A stretch of DNA of 8,357 nt. It comes from Pseudomonadota bacterium (GTDB lineage Bacteria > Pseudomonadota > Alphaproteobacteria > Rhizobiales > Xanthobacteraceae). Under the pieces are notes generated by a model that ran no database searches, had not been told where the DNA came from, and worked only from the letters and a program-made list of their open reading frames with translations. Below, in pieces: positions 1 through 5,625 of the stretch (the stretch's first letter is position 1; every line of letters begins with the position of its first letter). A program made the position numbers and the translations under genes. Where the stretch lies: NCBI GenBank assembly GCA_023390955.1, contig JAEWBW010000253.1:1-8357 (forward strand), written 5' to 3'.

Positions 1-194
1 AATACGATCTGGCCGAGGCCGAACTGACGGCCATCATTTCGGCCTGGCACACCGATGCCGATCTGGGCCGACCGATCGAGGTCGTGACCGACATGAGCAA
101 GAGCCGCAGGCTCGGCTTTCTCGAATATCAGCCGACCGACGACAGCTTCTTCGATCTGTTCGCCCGCCTGCGCGCGGCGAGGATCATCCCTTGA
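1..194 (+). CDS. SDR-family reductase, PRISE-like, C-terminal 63 residues only (5' end outside window)
   Basis: The reading frame is open from the window edge (first full codon at base 3) to a TGA at 192-194. The tail contains D-M-S-K-S-R-R-L-G-F, then an F-F-D-L-F motif, and ends in R-I-I-P. This closely follows the C-terminal signature of the PRISE group of short-chain dehydrogenases (plant progesterone 5-beta-reductase and iridoid synthase, and their many bacterial relatives), which ends in a MNKSKEHGF-like segment and a terminal I-V-P. These enzymes use NAD(P)H to reduce the C=C bond of activated enones. The catalytic Tyr/Lys and the Rossmann fold lie upstream of the window, so neither activity nor cofactor can be read here. 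It converges on the cytochrome c gene with a 9-base gap and no obvious terminator hairpin. The family call is pattern recognition; a generic NAD-dependent epimerase is the alternative. Confidence 0.62.
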   Translation, partial: YDLAEAELTAIISAWHTDADLGRPIEVVTDMSKSRRLGFLEYQPTDDSFFDLFARLRAARIIP

Positions 195-203
195 GGCGAC
201 TGA

Positions 204-1445
204 CTACGGCGCTTTGGCGAGAGATCCGCGCTGGCTCGCGACCGACTTGGCATCGACGGGAGTTGCGGCGTTACCCCAGCTGTTGCGAATGTAGGTGAGA
301 ACCGCCGCCACCTGTACATCGTCGAGTCGCCAGTCGAAGGCCGGCATCGCGGGCGCCGTCGGCGCATCCGGCGTGGACACCGCGCGCGTTCCCTGCAGCA
401 CGACGCGGGTCAGCGTCGTCGGATCGTCCGCCTGCACCATCGCGCTGCCGGCGAGCCGCGGGAACAGGCGAATTTCGCCGCTGCCTGAATCCTTGTGGCA
501 GGCGGCGCAGCTGTCCTTGTAGACGGCGGCACCGACGCGCATCGCGCTGGCGTCGGCCGGGAGCGGAGCCGGCTTTGCGCCCGCGCTACCGCCGATGTCC
601 TTCAGATAGACGGCGATGGCAGCGAGATCCTTGTCCGTCATCTTCGAGGTCGAATGCGACACCGCATCGGCCATCGGCCCCGAGGCCAGCGTCCACCGGT
701 TGGCGCCGGACTTGAGATACTGCACGATCTCCTCCTTCGACCAGGCGCCGATGCCCTGGTGGCTGTCCGATGTGATGTTCGGCGCGAACCAGCCCTGCAA
801 TGTCGCGCCTTCGAACCCGCGCGCGGTCTTGTCGGCGCCGAGCGAGGTCTTCGGCGTGTGGCAGGTGCTGCAATGCGCCAGCGCCTCGACGATGTAGGCC
901 CCGCGATTCCATTCGGCCGATTTCTGCGGGTTGGGCTGGTAGCGGCCTCCCGTGAAGTTCAGCCAGTTCCAGAACACCATGACGCTGCGGACATTGAGCG
1001 GAAATGGCAGCTCATTGTCCTTCCGCCGCGCGCTGACCGGCTGGATGGTGGACAGATAGGCGCGGATCGCCAGCGCGTCCTCGTCGCTGAGTTTGGTGTA
1101 GGCCGGATAAGGCATCGCCGGATAGAGATGCGCCTTCTTGCCTTTGCCATCGCGCAAGGCGGCGACGAACTCCTCGTCGGTCCAGCTGCCGATGCCGGTG
1201 TCGTTGTCAGGCGTGATATTCGGCGAGTAGATCGTGCCGAACGGAGTTTGCAGGCCAAGGCCGCCGGCGAAGGCCGGCTTGCCCGGCGCGGTGTGGCACG
1301 CAGCACAATCGCCCAGCACCGAAAGATATCGCCCACGCTCGATGCGATCAAAGCTCTGATTGTCTTCGCCCTGCGTAGTCTGGGCGCTCGCGGCGCCACT
1401 GAGGAGCACGAGACAGGCGGTCGTTGCGAGAGAACGGAACATCAT
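204..1445 (-). CDS. Tri-haem cytochrome c subunit of a membrane-associated sugar/gluconate dehydrogenase
   Basis: The 413-residue protein starts with a Sec signal peptide (R4, hydrophobic core about 6-18, probable cleavage after A-S-A at 19-21). Three CXXCH haem c sites are at C47-H51 (CAACH), C192-H196 (CSTCH) and C313-H317 (CAACH). Plausible distal Met ligands are M111, M258 and M367, one per domain. Length, spacing and haem count match the cytochrome subunit of gluconate 2-dehydrogenase, FAD-glucose dehydrogenase (beta subunit) and PQQ alcohol dehydrogenase (AdhB type). It would act in the periplasm, passing electrons from the flavoprotein to quinone or a terminal oxidase. No C-terminal membrane helix is visible, so any attachment must be peripheral. 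It is last in the operon, 6 bases after the flavoprotein stop. There are two adjacent ATGs (1445 and 1442); the first has the better spacing from GAGGAG. Stop is TAG at 204-206. Confidence 0.95.
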   Translation of the reverse strand: MMFRSLATTACLVLLSGAASAQTTQGEDNQSFDRIERGRYLSVLGDCAACHTAPGKPAFAGGLGLQTPFGTIYSPNITPDNDTGIGSWTDEEFVAALRDGKGKKAHLYPAMPYPAYTKLSDEDALAIRAYLSTIQPVSARRKDNELPFPLNVRSVMVFWNWLNFTGGRYQPNPQKSAEWNRGAYIVEALAHCSTCHTPKTSLGADKTARGFEGATLQGWFAPNITSDSHQGIGAWSKEEIVQYLKSGANRWTLASGPMADAVSHSTSKMTDKDLAAIAVYLKDIGGSAGAKPAPLPADASAMRVGAAVYKDSCAACHKDSGSGEIRLFPRLAGSAMVQADDPTTLTRVVLQGTRAVSTPDAPTAPAMPAFDWRLDDVQVAAVLTYIRNSWGNAATPVDAKSVASQRGSLAKAP

Positions 1446-1447
1446 CG

Positions 1448-1453
1448 CTCCTC
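1448..1453 (-). promoter_or_regulatory. Ribosome binding site of the cytochrome c gene, overlapping the flavoprotein stop codon
   Basis: On the - strand the junction reads TGAGGAGCGATG: the TGA stop of the flavoprotein gene shares bases with a GAGGAG Shine-Dalgarno that sits 2 bases before the ATG. The spacing is short for the first ATG and 5 bases for the second ATG directly behind it, so both could be used. The overlap suggests coupled translation of the two subunits. Confidence 0.7.
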
Positions 1454-3215
1454 ACATCAGTGGGCCAGGATTCTTCAGATAGCGATCCCTGATAGCATCC
1501 GCGGTCCAGTACGCCAGCGCGCCCACGGTATCGGTCGGATTGTAGCCGTGGTTCTGCGGAAACACCGACGCGCCGCCCGGCACGAAGACGTTGTGCACGT
1601 CCCAGCTCTGGCAATAGCGATTGAGCACACTGGTGGCGGGATCGGTGCCCATCACCGTGCCGCCGGTGTTATGCGTGGTCTGGTAGAGGTTCATGTTGTA
1701 CGGCCCCTTGCGAGGCGCCGGGGTAATCTCCGCGGGATCCATCGCGCGCGCGATCTCGGCGAGGCGCTCGGTGAGGAAGGCCGACATCTTCAGCTCGTTG
1801 TCGTGGAAGTCGAACGTCATCCGCATCAAGGGGCGGCCGAGCCGATCCTTGTAGGTCGGATCGAGATCGAGATAGCAATCCTTGTAGCTGTAGGAGCTGC
1901 CGTGGGTGGCGAGGCTGCAGGCGCGCTGATAGGTCTCGGCCGTGGCCTTCTTCCACTGCGCGCCCCATTTGGGCGTTCCCGCCGGCACCGGGCGGGTCTG
2001 GATCGGACGGGCGCCGGTCTGGCCAAAACCCATATAGCCGCCGCCGACGAAGCCGAGCCCGGTGTGATCGAAATTGTCGCCGTTGAAATCGTCGATCATC
2101 ATGCCGTGCGCGCCGGTGGCGATGAAGGGATTGAGGATCTTGTCCTTCAGGATCAGGCTGACGCTCGAGGTGGTCTGATAGGCATAGTTGCGCCCGACCA
2201 CGCCCTGCCCGGTCGCGCCGTCATAGGGCTTGCCGATCCCCGACAGCAGCAGCAGGCGCACGTTGAACAGCGCGAAGGCGCAGACCAGCACGATGTTCGC
2301 CGGCTGCTCCCATTCTTCGCCCGACGTATCGACATAGGTGACGCCGGTGGCGCGCTTGCCAGTGGAGTCGAGGTTGATCTTCGTCACCTCGGATTCGGTT
2401 TGCGCGCTGAAGTTTGGAAACCGCAGCAGCGCCGGCAGCACGCAGGTCTGCGGGCTGGCCTTGGAATAATTGCCGCAGCCGAACCGCTCGCAGAAGCCGC
2501 AATAGCTGCACTGTCCGAGCTTGACGCCGAGCGGGTTGAGATAGGCCTCGCTGAGGTTCGAGGCGGGCTGCGGAAACGGGCTGTGCCCGGCTTTTCGCGC
2601 GGCCTCGGCGAACAGCGTTGCGCCATAACCTTGCTTCAGGGGCCCGGTCGGATATTCCGACGAGCGCCAGCCTTCGAACGGGTTGCCGCCGGCTTGCGTG
2701 ACGCCCTTGATGTTGCCCGCCTTGCCCGACGTGCCGCAGAGCTTTTCGAAGCGGTCGTAATAGGGCTCGATCTCATCGTAGCTGAGCGGCCAATCCTGGA
2801 TGGTCATGTCGCTCGGTAACATGTCCTTGCCGTAGCGCTGCTCGAGATGGCTGCGCAGGCGAAAGTCGGTCGGCAGGAAGCGCCAGGTCTGGCCGTTCCA
2901 GTGCACGCCGGCGCCGCCGACGCCGTTGCCGGGAAGGAAGCTGGCAAAGCTGCGGATCGGGAGCGCGGTCTGGCTCATGTTGTTGCGAAAGGTCAGCGTC
3001 TCCTGGTCCGGCCGCAGGAACAGGTCGAGCCTGACGGCGTAACGCAATTCGTCCTGCGCATACGACGGCGGAAAATCGGTGGCGGTGTCACGCCACGGGC
3101 CACGCTCGATCGCAACGACATCGAGGCCGGCCTTGGCGAGTTCGTAGCCGAGAATGGCGCCGGTCCATCCGAGGCCGATGATCACCACATCCTTGGGAGG
3201 GAGTTTGCGCGCCAT
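1452..3215 (-). CDS. GMC-family FAD dehydrogenase, catalytic (alpha) subunit, gluconate 2-dehydrogenase / FAD-GDH type
   Basis: This 587-residue flavoprotein oxidises a sugar, sugar acid or polyol with FAD and hands electrons to the cytochrome subunit. The N-terminal Rossmann motif is G14-x-G16-x2-G19 with E37 at the end of strand 2, the usual ribose ligand. A G-rich GMC FAD segment lies at 96-113 (GNGVGGAG... then HWNG), and a GMC signature-like stretch ends in LLLLSGIG at 321-328. The catalytic pair is probably H515 (T-T-H-N-T-G-G-T) and N559 (N-P-T-D-T-V), with H556 next to it. Cysteines at 236, 239, 242 and 247 (C-x2-C-x2-C-x4-C) plus C258 fall in the region that binds a 3Fe-4S cluster in Burkholderia FAD-GDH, though the spacing differs. 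There is no signal peptide, so export should depend on the Tat signal of the gamma subunit encoded just upstream. The substrate cannot be told from sequence: gluconate, 2-ketogluconate, glucose and sorbitol are all possible. ATG start at 3215, 3 bases after the gamma stop. Confidence 0.93.
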   Translation of the reverse strand: MARKLPPKDVVIIGLGWTGAILGYELAKAGLDVVAIERGPWRDTATDFPPSYAQDELRYAVRLDLFLRPDQETLTFRNNMSQTALPIRSFASFLPGNGVGGAGVHWNGQTWRFLPTDFRLRSHLEQRYGKDMLPSDMTIQDWPLSYDEIEPYYDRFEKLCGTSGKAGNIKGVTQAGGNPFEGWRSSEYPTGPLKQGYGATLFAEAARKAGHSPFPQPASNLSEAYLNPLGVKLGQCSYCGFCERFGCGNYSKASPQTCVLPALLRFPNFSAQTESEVTKINLDSTGKRATGVTYVDTSGEEWEQPANIVLVCAFALFNVRLLLLSGIGKPYDGATGQGVVGRNYAYQTTSSVSLILKDKILNPFIATGAHGMMIDDFNGDNFDHTGLGFVGGGYMGFGQTGARPIQTRPVPAGTPKWGAQWKKATAETYQRACSLATHGSSYSYKDCYLDLDPTYKDRLGRPLMRMTFDFHDNELKMSAFLTERLAEIARAMDPAEITPAPRKGPYNMNLYQTTHNTGGTVMGTDPATSVLNRYCQSWDVHNVFVPGGASVFPQNHGYNPTDTVGALAYWTADAIRDRYLKNPGPLM

Positions 3216-3218
3216 GAC

Positions 3219-3971
3219 TTATTCCCTCATGCTCAGGTCGGACCGGCCCATGATGCCGACCGGCGGCAGCGGATATTTTTCGTTGTGACGCTCGACCCAG
3301 TCGCGATAGTCGTAACGCGCGCCGGGAAAGCCGACCAATTTCCACCCGGCCATGTTGCGATTGCCGCCGTAGATGGGATCGGCGAAAAAACCTTCCTGCG
3401 TGTTCTGCAGCAGCAGCGCGAAGAACTCCGCGCCCTTGACGCCCTTGAGCGCGATCGCGCCGGTCTCGAGCCCGGACAGCACCTTGTCCTGCTCGGCCGG
3501 CGCAAGCTCGCGAAACGATTTTCCTGCAAACGCGGTCTTCACGTGGTCGGCGAGAGCCTTCAGCCCGGCGCGATAGCGCATCGCCGGCGCATCCGGCGCT
3601 TGATAGCCCTGTGTCGCCGCGCCCGGCATGAAGGGCGGCCGCATATAGAGTCCTTCAGCGCGGCCGTAAGGTCCCGCCAATTGCCGGTCGATGAAGGTGG
3701 CGCAGCCGGCATCCTTGCCACCCACAATGCGATCGTCGGGAGGGATCAGGCGATCGACCGCGGCCTCGATCGTCGCGGCTTCATCCGCTGTGAAGAACAT
3801 GTAGGGGCCGATGCGCACCGGAACCGGCGGCGTCGCCGAACCCGGCTCCCACGGCAAGCCTCCCGCAATGCTGCGGGCATGAGCCACCGTCACACCGCTA
3901 ATGACAAACGCCGTGGCGGACGCCAGCAGCGTGCGACGAGACAGGCGTGACGGCGCCGAGCCATCGGTCAT
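3219..3971 (-). CDS. Gamma (small) subunit of the FAD dehydrogenase, Gluconate_2-dh3 family, Tat-exported
   Basis: This 250-residue protein is the first gene of the operon. It has a twin-arginine signal: S11-R-R-T-L-L16, hydrophobic core about 17-29, likely cleavage after A-H-A at 30-32. The mature part carries hallmarks of the Gluconate_2-dh3 family (PF13618, from memory): an F-T-x-x-E segment leading to R-L-I-P-P-D-D near 61-80, a single-Cys D-A-G-C-A-T-F-I-D stretch, and the C-terminal block E-G-F-F-A-D-P-x-Y-G-G-N followed by G-W-K-L-V-G-F-P-G. In characterised FAD-glucose dehydrogenases this subunit binds the catalytic subunit, helps it mature and carries it through Tat as a hitch-hiker; the same role is inferred here because the flavoprotein lacks its own signal. 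ATG at 3971 has a GAGG about 6 bases upstream. Stop is TAA. Confidence 0.92.
   Translation of the reverse strand: MTDGSAPSRLSRRTLLASATAFVISGVTVAHARSIAGGLPWEPGSATPPVPVRIGPYMFFTADEAATIEAAVDRLIPPDDRIVGGKDAGCATFIDRQLAGPYGRAEGLYMRPPFMPGAATQGYQAPDAPAMRYRAGLKALADHVKTAFAGKSFRELAPAEQDKVLSGLETGAIALKGVKGAEFFALLLQNTQEGFFADPIYGGNRNMAGWKLVGFPGARYDYRDWVERHNEKYPLPPVGIMGRSDLSMRE
3223..3228 (-). promoter_or_regulatory. Ribosome binding site of the flavoprotein gene, inside the gamma coding end
   Basis: GAGGGA on the - strand lies within the last codons of the gamma gene (Met-Arg-Glu-stop) and 7 bases before the flavoprotein ATG. Placing the site inside the upstream gene supports co-transcription and translational coupling of gamma and alpha. 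Confidence 0.6.
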
Positions 3972-4111
3972 GAGGACCTCAACTCTCTTGAAGGAGATGA
4001 CACGACGGCCGTGCTGGCGATAGCGCAGCCGAACGCATCAAGGCGCCGTCTGATCGGCACCTCGTTTTGAATTGATCAAATAATGGGCTGACGCACCTGC
4101 CCGCATCTTCC

Positions 4112-4137
4112 GCAAACGCACGGCGTTTTAAGTTTGC
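4112..4137. promoter_or_regulatory. Nested inverted repeats, possible operator of the dehydrogenase operon
   Basis: AAACGC (4114-4119) and GCGTTT (4123-4128) form a perfect 6-bp inverted repeat with a 3-base gap. An outer pair, GCAAAC (4112-4117) and GTTTGC (4132-4137), shares bases with the inner left arm, so two alternative pairings exist. It lies about 140-165 bases upstream of the gamma start, a reasonable place for a regulator site. As a transcript hairpin it would be weak, so an operator is more likely than a terminator. No regulator gene is in the window. Confidence 0.3.
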
Positions 4138-4231
4138 AATGCTTGCGGGTTCTGCGGCGTCGACCGGGTAGCGCCGGGAGCGAGGACCTTCCGATCAAAG
4201 TCCTGGAGACCCTTCGGGAAGAAAAAAGCCC

Positions 4232-4245
4232 AATGGCGCGCCATT
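4232..4245. promoter_or_regulatory. Perfect 14-bp palindrome AATGGCGCGCCATT
   Basis: The 14 bases read identically on both strands with no central spacer, about 100 bases upstream of the SGNH gene start. It could be a dimeric regulator site for that gene. An 11-base part, AATGGCGCGCC, also occurs at 6548-6558 across the 3' acceptor end of tRNA-Arg, but the flanks differ and the GC core makes chance sharing likely. Confidence 0.3.
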
Positions 4246-4344
4246 CGGGACAAAACTACGAACTCAAATGCCATCGGAATTGCGATATAGTTCCGCACCG
4301 GAAGTCGCGATTGTCGATCTCGCAAAGCATCGCGAACGAGCCGT

Positions 4345-5571
4345 ATGGAGAACTCTTTGGTGCGCCGCCGAGATTTCATCACAGGTACGGCTGCGTTGGC
4401 TGCCTCTGCGCGACTGCCGAGGGCCAGGGCTCAAACTTCAGAGCAAGGTGGTAGCCGCCTTGCGGCGGGATTCTATAATTTCACCGGCTCGAACCTATCG
4501 AATTGGGCTGCCGCGTTGGCAGCGCAGCAGCGCGGATCGTCTCATGCGATCATTGGATGCCTCGGCGATTCAACGGTAGCAGGGCATGGCGCAGCCGGAA
4601 ATGAACTCGCGTCCAATGCCAAGAGCATGTCCTGGCCTACCCAATTGGCGCGACTGGTCCCGGGCGGGAGTTGGTCGAGTGTGTGGGGTGACAACAACGT
4701 TACAGCGGGGGGCGGCAATCTCTATGATTTTGATGCCCGGCTGGGCGGATCCGGCTGGACGATCAAAGCCATGGCCTCCGGGACGCTCTGCGGTGGGCTG
4801 TTTTGTGGACATCCTCATCGTCGAGACAAGAGTGTTCTATCCTTAAGGCCAGCTGATCAATTCGACACAATAGAGATCTGGCATCCCCGATTGCCGGAAT
4901 GCGGGCACTTCATCGTCGACGTGAATGGCGGTCCGCCACTTGCAACAATTAGCTGCGCGGGCGCCGACGCCTTTGTGAAGACGACAATACGCTGCGAACT
5001 CGGTACTCACACGATCAACCTGCAAAGATCGCCCGATAGCGCGAATGACGTCTATTTGACGGCGATTCGAACTTACAATTCGGCGGTGAAGGAGATCTCC
5101 GTTTACAATCTCGGCGGCTCGATGCTGGCCAGCGCGGATTTCATCATCAACCGCCATCCCTGGAACATCTTGCCCGCTCTCGCCGCGATATCGCCTCACC
5201 TCGTGATCTTCGAAGCCGGCATCATCAACGATTGGAATGGCGCCACTCCGCTTACAACCGTAGCGTCGAACATGACGGCCGTCATCGATGTGCTGAAATC
5301 GGTGAATTGCGACGTGATCTTGATGAGCGGCGTTCCATCCGAGCCTCCGCCCTATGCGTCCCGTGAGGTGCAGGAGAAGTACGTGGCCAACATGAAGCAG
5401 CTGGCCTATGCCGCCGATGTGCCATTCATCGACATTTGGGGGCTCTTTGGCGGAACGCGAAATCAAACGGCGATGTTCGATGCGCTGCATCCCAATCGTG
5501 TCGGCTGCGAACTGATCGCCGGTTATGCGAAGCTCGCGGTTCTGGATCCCACAGCACGCAGCTCGGGCTGA
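4345..5571 (+). CDS. Exported SGNH/GDSL-type hydrolase (esterase/deacetylase-like) with inserted beta domain
   Basis: The 408-residue protein carries the SGNH catalytic blocks: block I G-D-S with nucleophile S76, block III-like G-I-I-N-D with N295, and block V D379-A-L-H382. A block II Gly is not assigned. Such enzymes hydrolyse esters or remove acetyl groups from polysaccharides. The N-terminus is a Tat-like signal (R7-R-R-D-F-I12, hydrophobic stretch to about 22, likely cleavage after A-R-A at 27-29), so it acts outside the cytoplasm. About 215 residues separate blocks I and III, far more than in minimal SGNH folds; residues 170-262 are rich in beta-prone alternation with V-D-V-N-G-G turns, suggesting an inserted jelly-roll-like module. 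The ATG at 4345 has a weak ribosome site; TTG at 4357 or GTG at 4360, 6 and 9 bases after GGAG (4347-4350), fit better and give a start directly before RRRDFI. Hand-counted GC (about 50-57% in sampled lines) is below its neighbours. The TGA stop lies in a tRNA fragment. Confidence 0.88.
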   Translation: MENSLVRRRDFITGTAALAASARLPRARAQTSEQGGSRLAAGFYNFTGSNLSNWAAALAAQQRGSSHAIIGCLGDSTVAGHGAAGNELASNAKSMSWPTQLARLVPGGSWSSVWGDNNVTAGGGNLYDFDARLGGSGWTIKAMASGTLCGGLFCGHPHRRDKSVLSLRPADQFDTIEIWHPRLPECGHFIVDVNGGPPLATISCAGADAFVKTTIRCELGTHTINLQRSPDSANDVYLTAIRTYNSAVKEISVYNLGGSMLASADFIINRHPWNILPALAAISPHLVIFEAGIINDWNGATPLTTVASNMTAVIDVLKSVNCDVILMSGVPSEPPPYASREVQEKYVANMKQLAYAADVPFIDIWGLFGGTRNQTAMFDALHPNRVGCELIAGYAKLAVLDPTARSSG

Positions 5572-5590
5572 TGCTCTATCCAGCCGAGCT
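5560..5590. other. Hairpin spanning the SGNH stop codon and the tRNA remnant
   Basis: AGCTCG, one bulged G (5566), then GCTG (5567-5570) pairs with CAGCCGAGCT (5581-5590) around the 10-base loop 5571-5580, giving a 10-bp GC-rich stem with one bulge. It sits between two convergent genes, so it could stall transcription or protect 3' ends from either side. Neither strand has a following T tract, so it is not a standard intrinsic terminator. Confidence 0.45.
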
Positions 5591-5599
5591 ACGGGCGCG
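5568..5599 (-). pseudogene. Truncated tRNA-Arg(ACG) copy, 5' half only
   Basis: This 32-base stretch matches 6596-6627 at 31 of 32 positions. On the - strand it covers tRNA-Arg from one base before the gene through position 30, giving the 5' acceptor strand, the whole D arm and four bases of the anticodon stem, and then stops abruptly. The one difference changes the nearly invariant A14 of the D loop to G (base 5585 versus 6613), so it has decayed as a tRNA. There is no anticodon loop, T arm or 3' acceptor strand. Sequence on either side shows no further similarity to the tRNA locus. It may be one half of an old attachment site or the relic of a second tRNA gene broken by recombination. Confidence 0.85.
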
Positions 5600-5625
5600 G
5601 GCGCCGGACATGTCAGTCGGTGCCG

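Larger units (their letters stand above)
3972..4344. other. Gene-free divergent intergenic region between the dehydrogenase operon and the SGNH hydrolase gene
   Basis: About 370 bases hold no convincing gene. The region should contain the promoter of the leftward dehydrogenase operon and that of the rightward SGNH gene, but I could not assign either -35/-10 pair with confidence. A TATAGT hexamer at 4286-4291 resembles a + strand -10 box but lacks a matching -35. An 8-bp palindrome TTGATCAA lies at 4072-4079. The AT-rich patches around 4060-4085 and 4219-4290 stand out against the GC-rich flanks. Two inverted repeats are listed separately. Confidence 0.6.

Noticed and set aside
495..2819. 774-residue + strand open frame opposite the cytochrome and flavoprotein genes
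   Set aside because: It is a high-GC antisense shadow: Arg/Ala/Gly-rich, no domain, and fully opposite two genes with clear haem and FAD motifs.
4066..4080. Possible FNR/FixK anaerobox (TTGA ... TCAA) upstream of the dehydrogenase operon
   Set aside because: The arms TTGA (4067-4070) and TCAA (4076-4079) are separated by 5 bases; the consensus needs 6. One base short breaks the helical register, so I do not call it.
4128..4454. Small frames of 84 residues (- strand) and 106 residues (+ strand) in the intergenic region
   Set aside because: No ribosome site, no recognisable motif, and both run into the start of the SGNH gene in other frames. A small protein cannot be ruled out, but nothing supports one.
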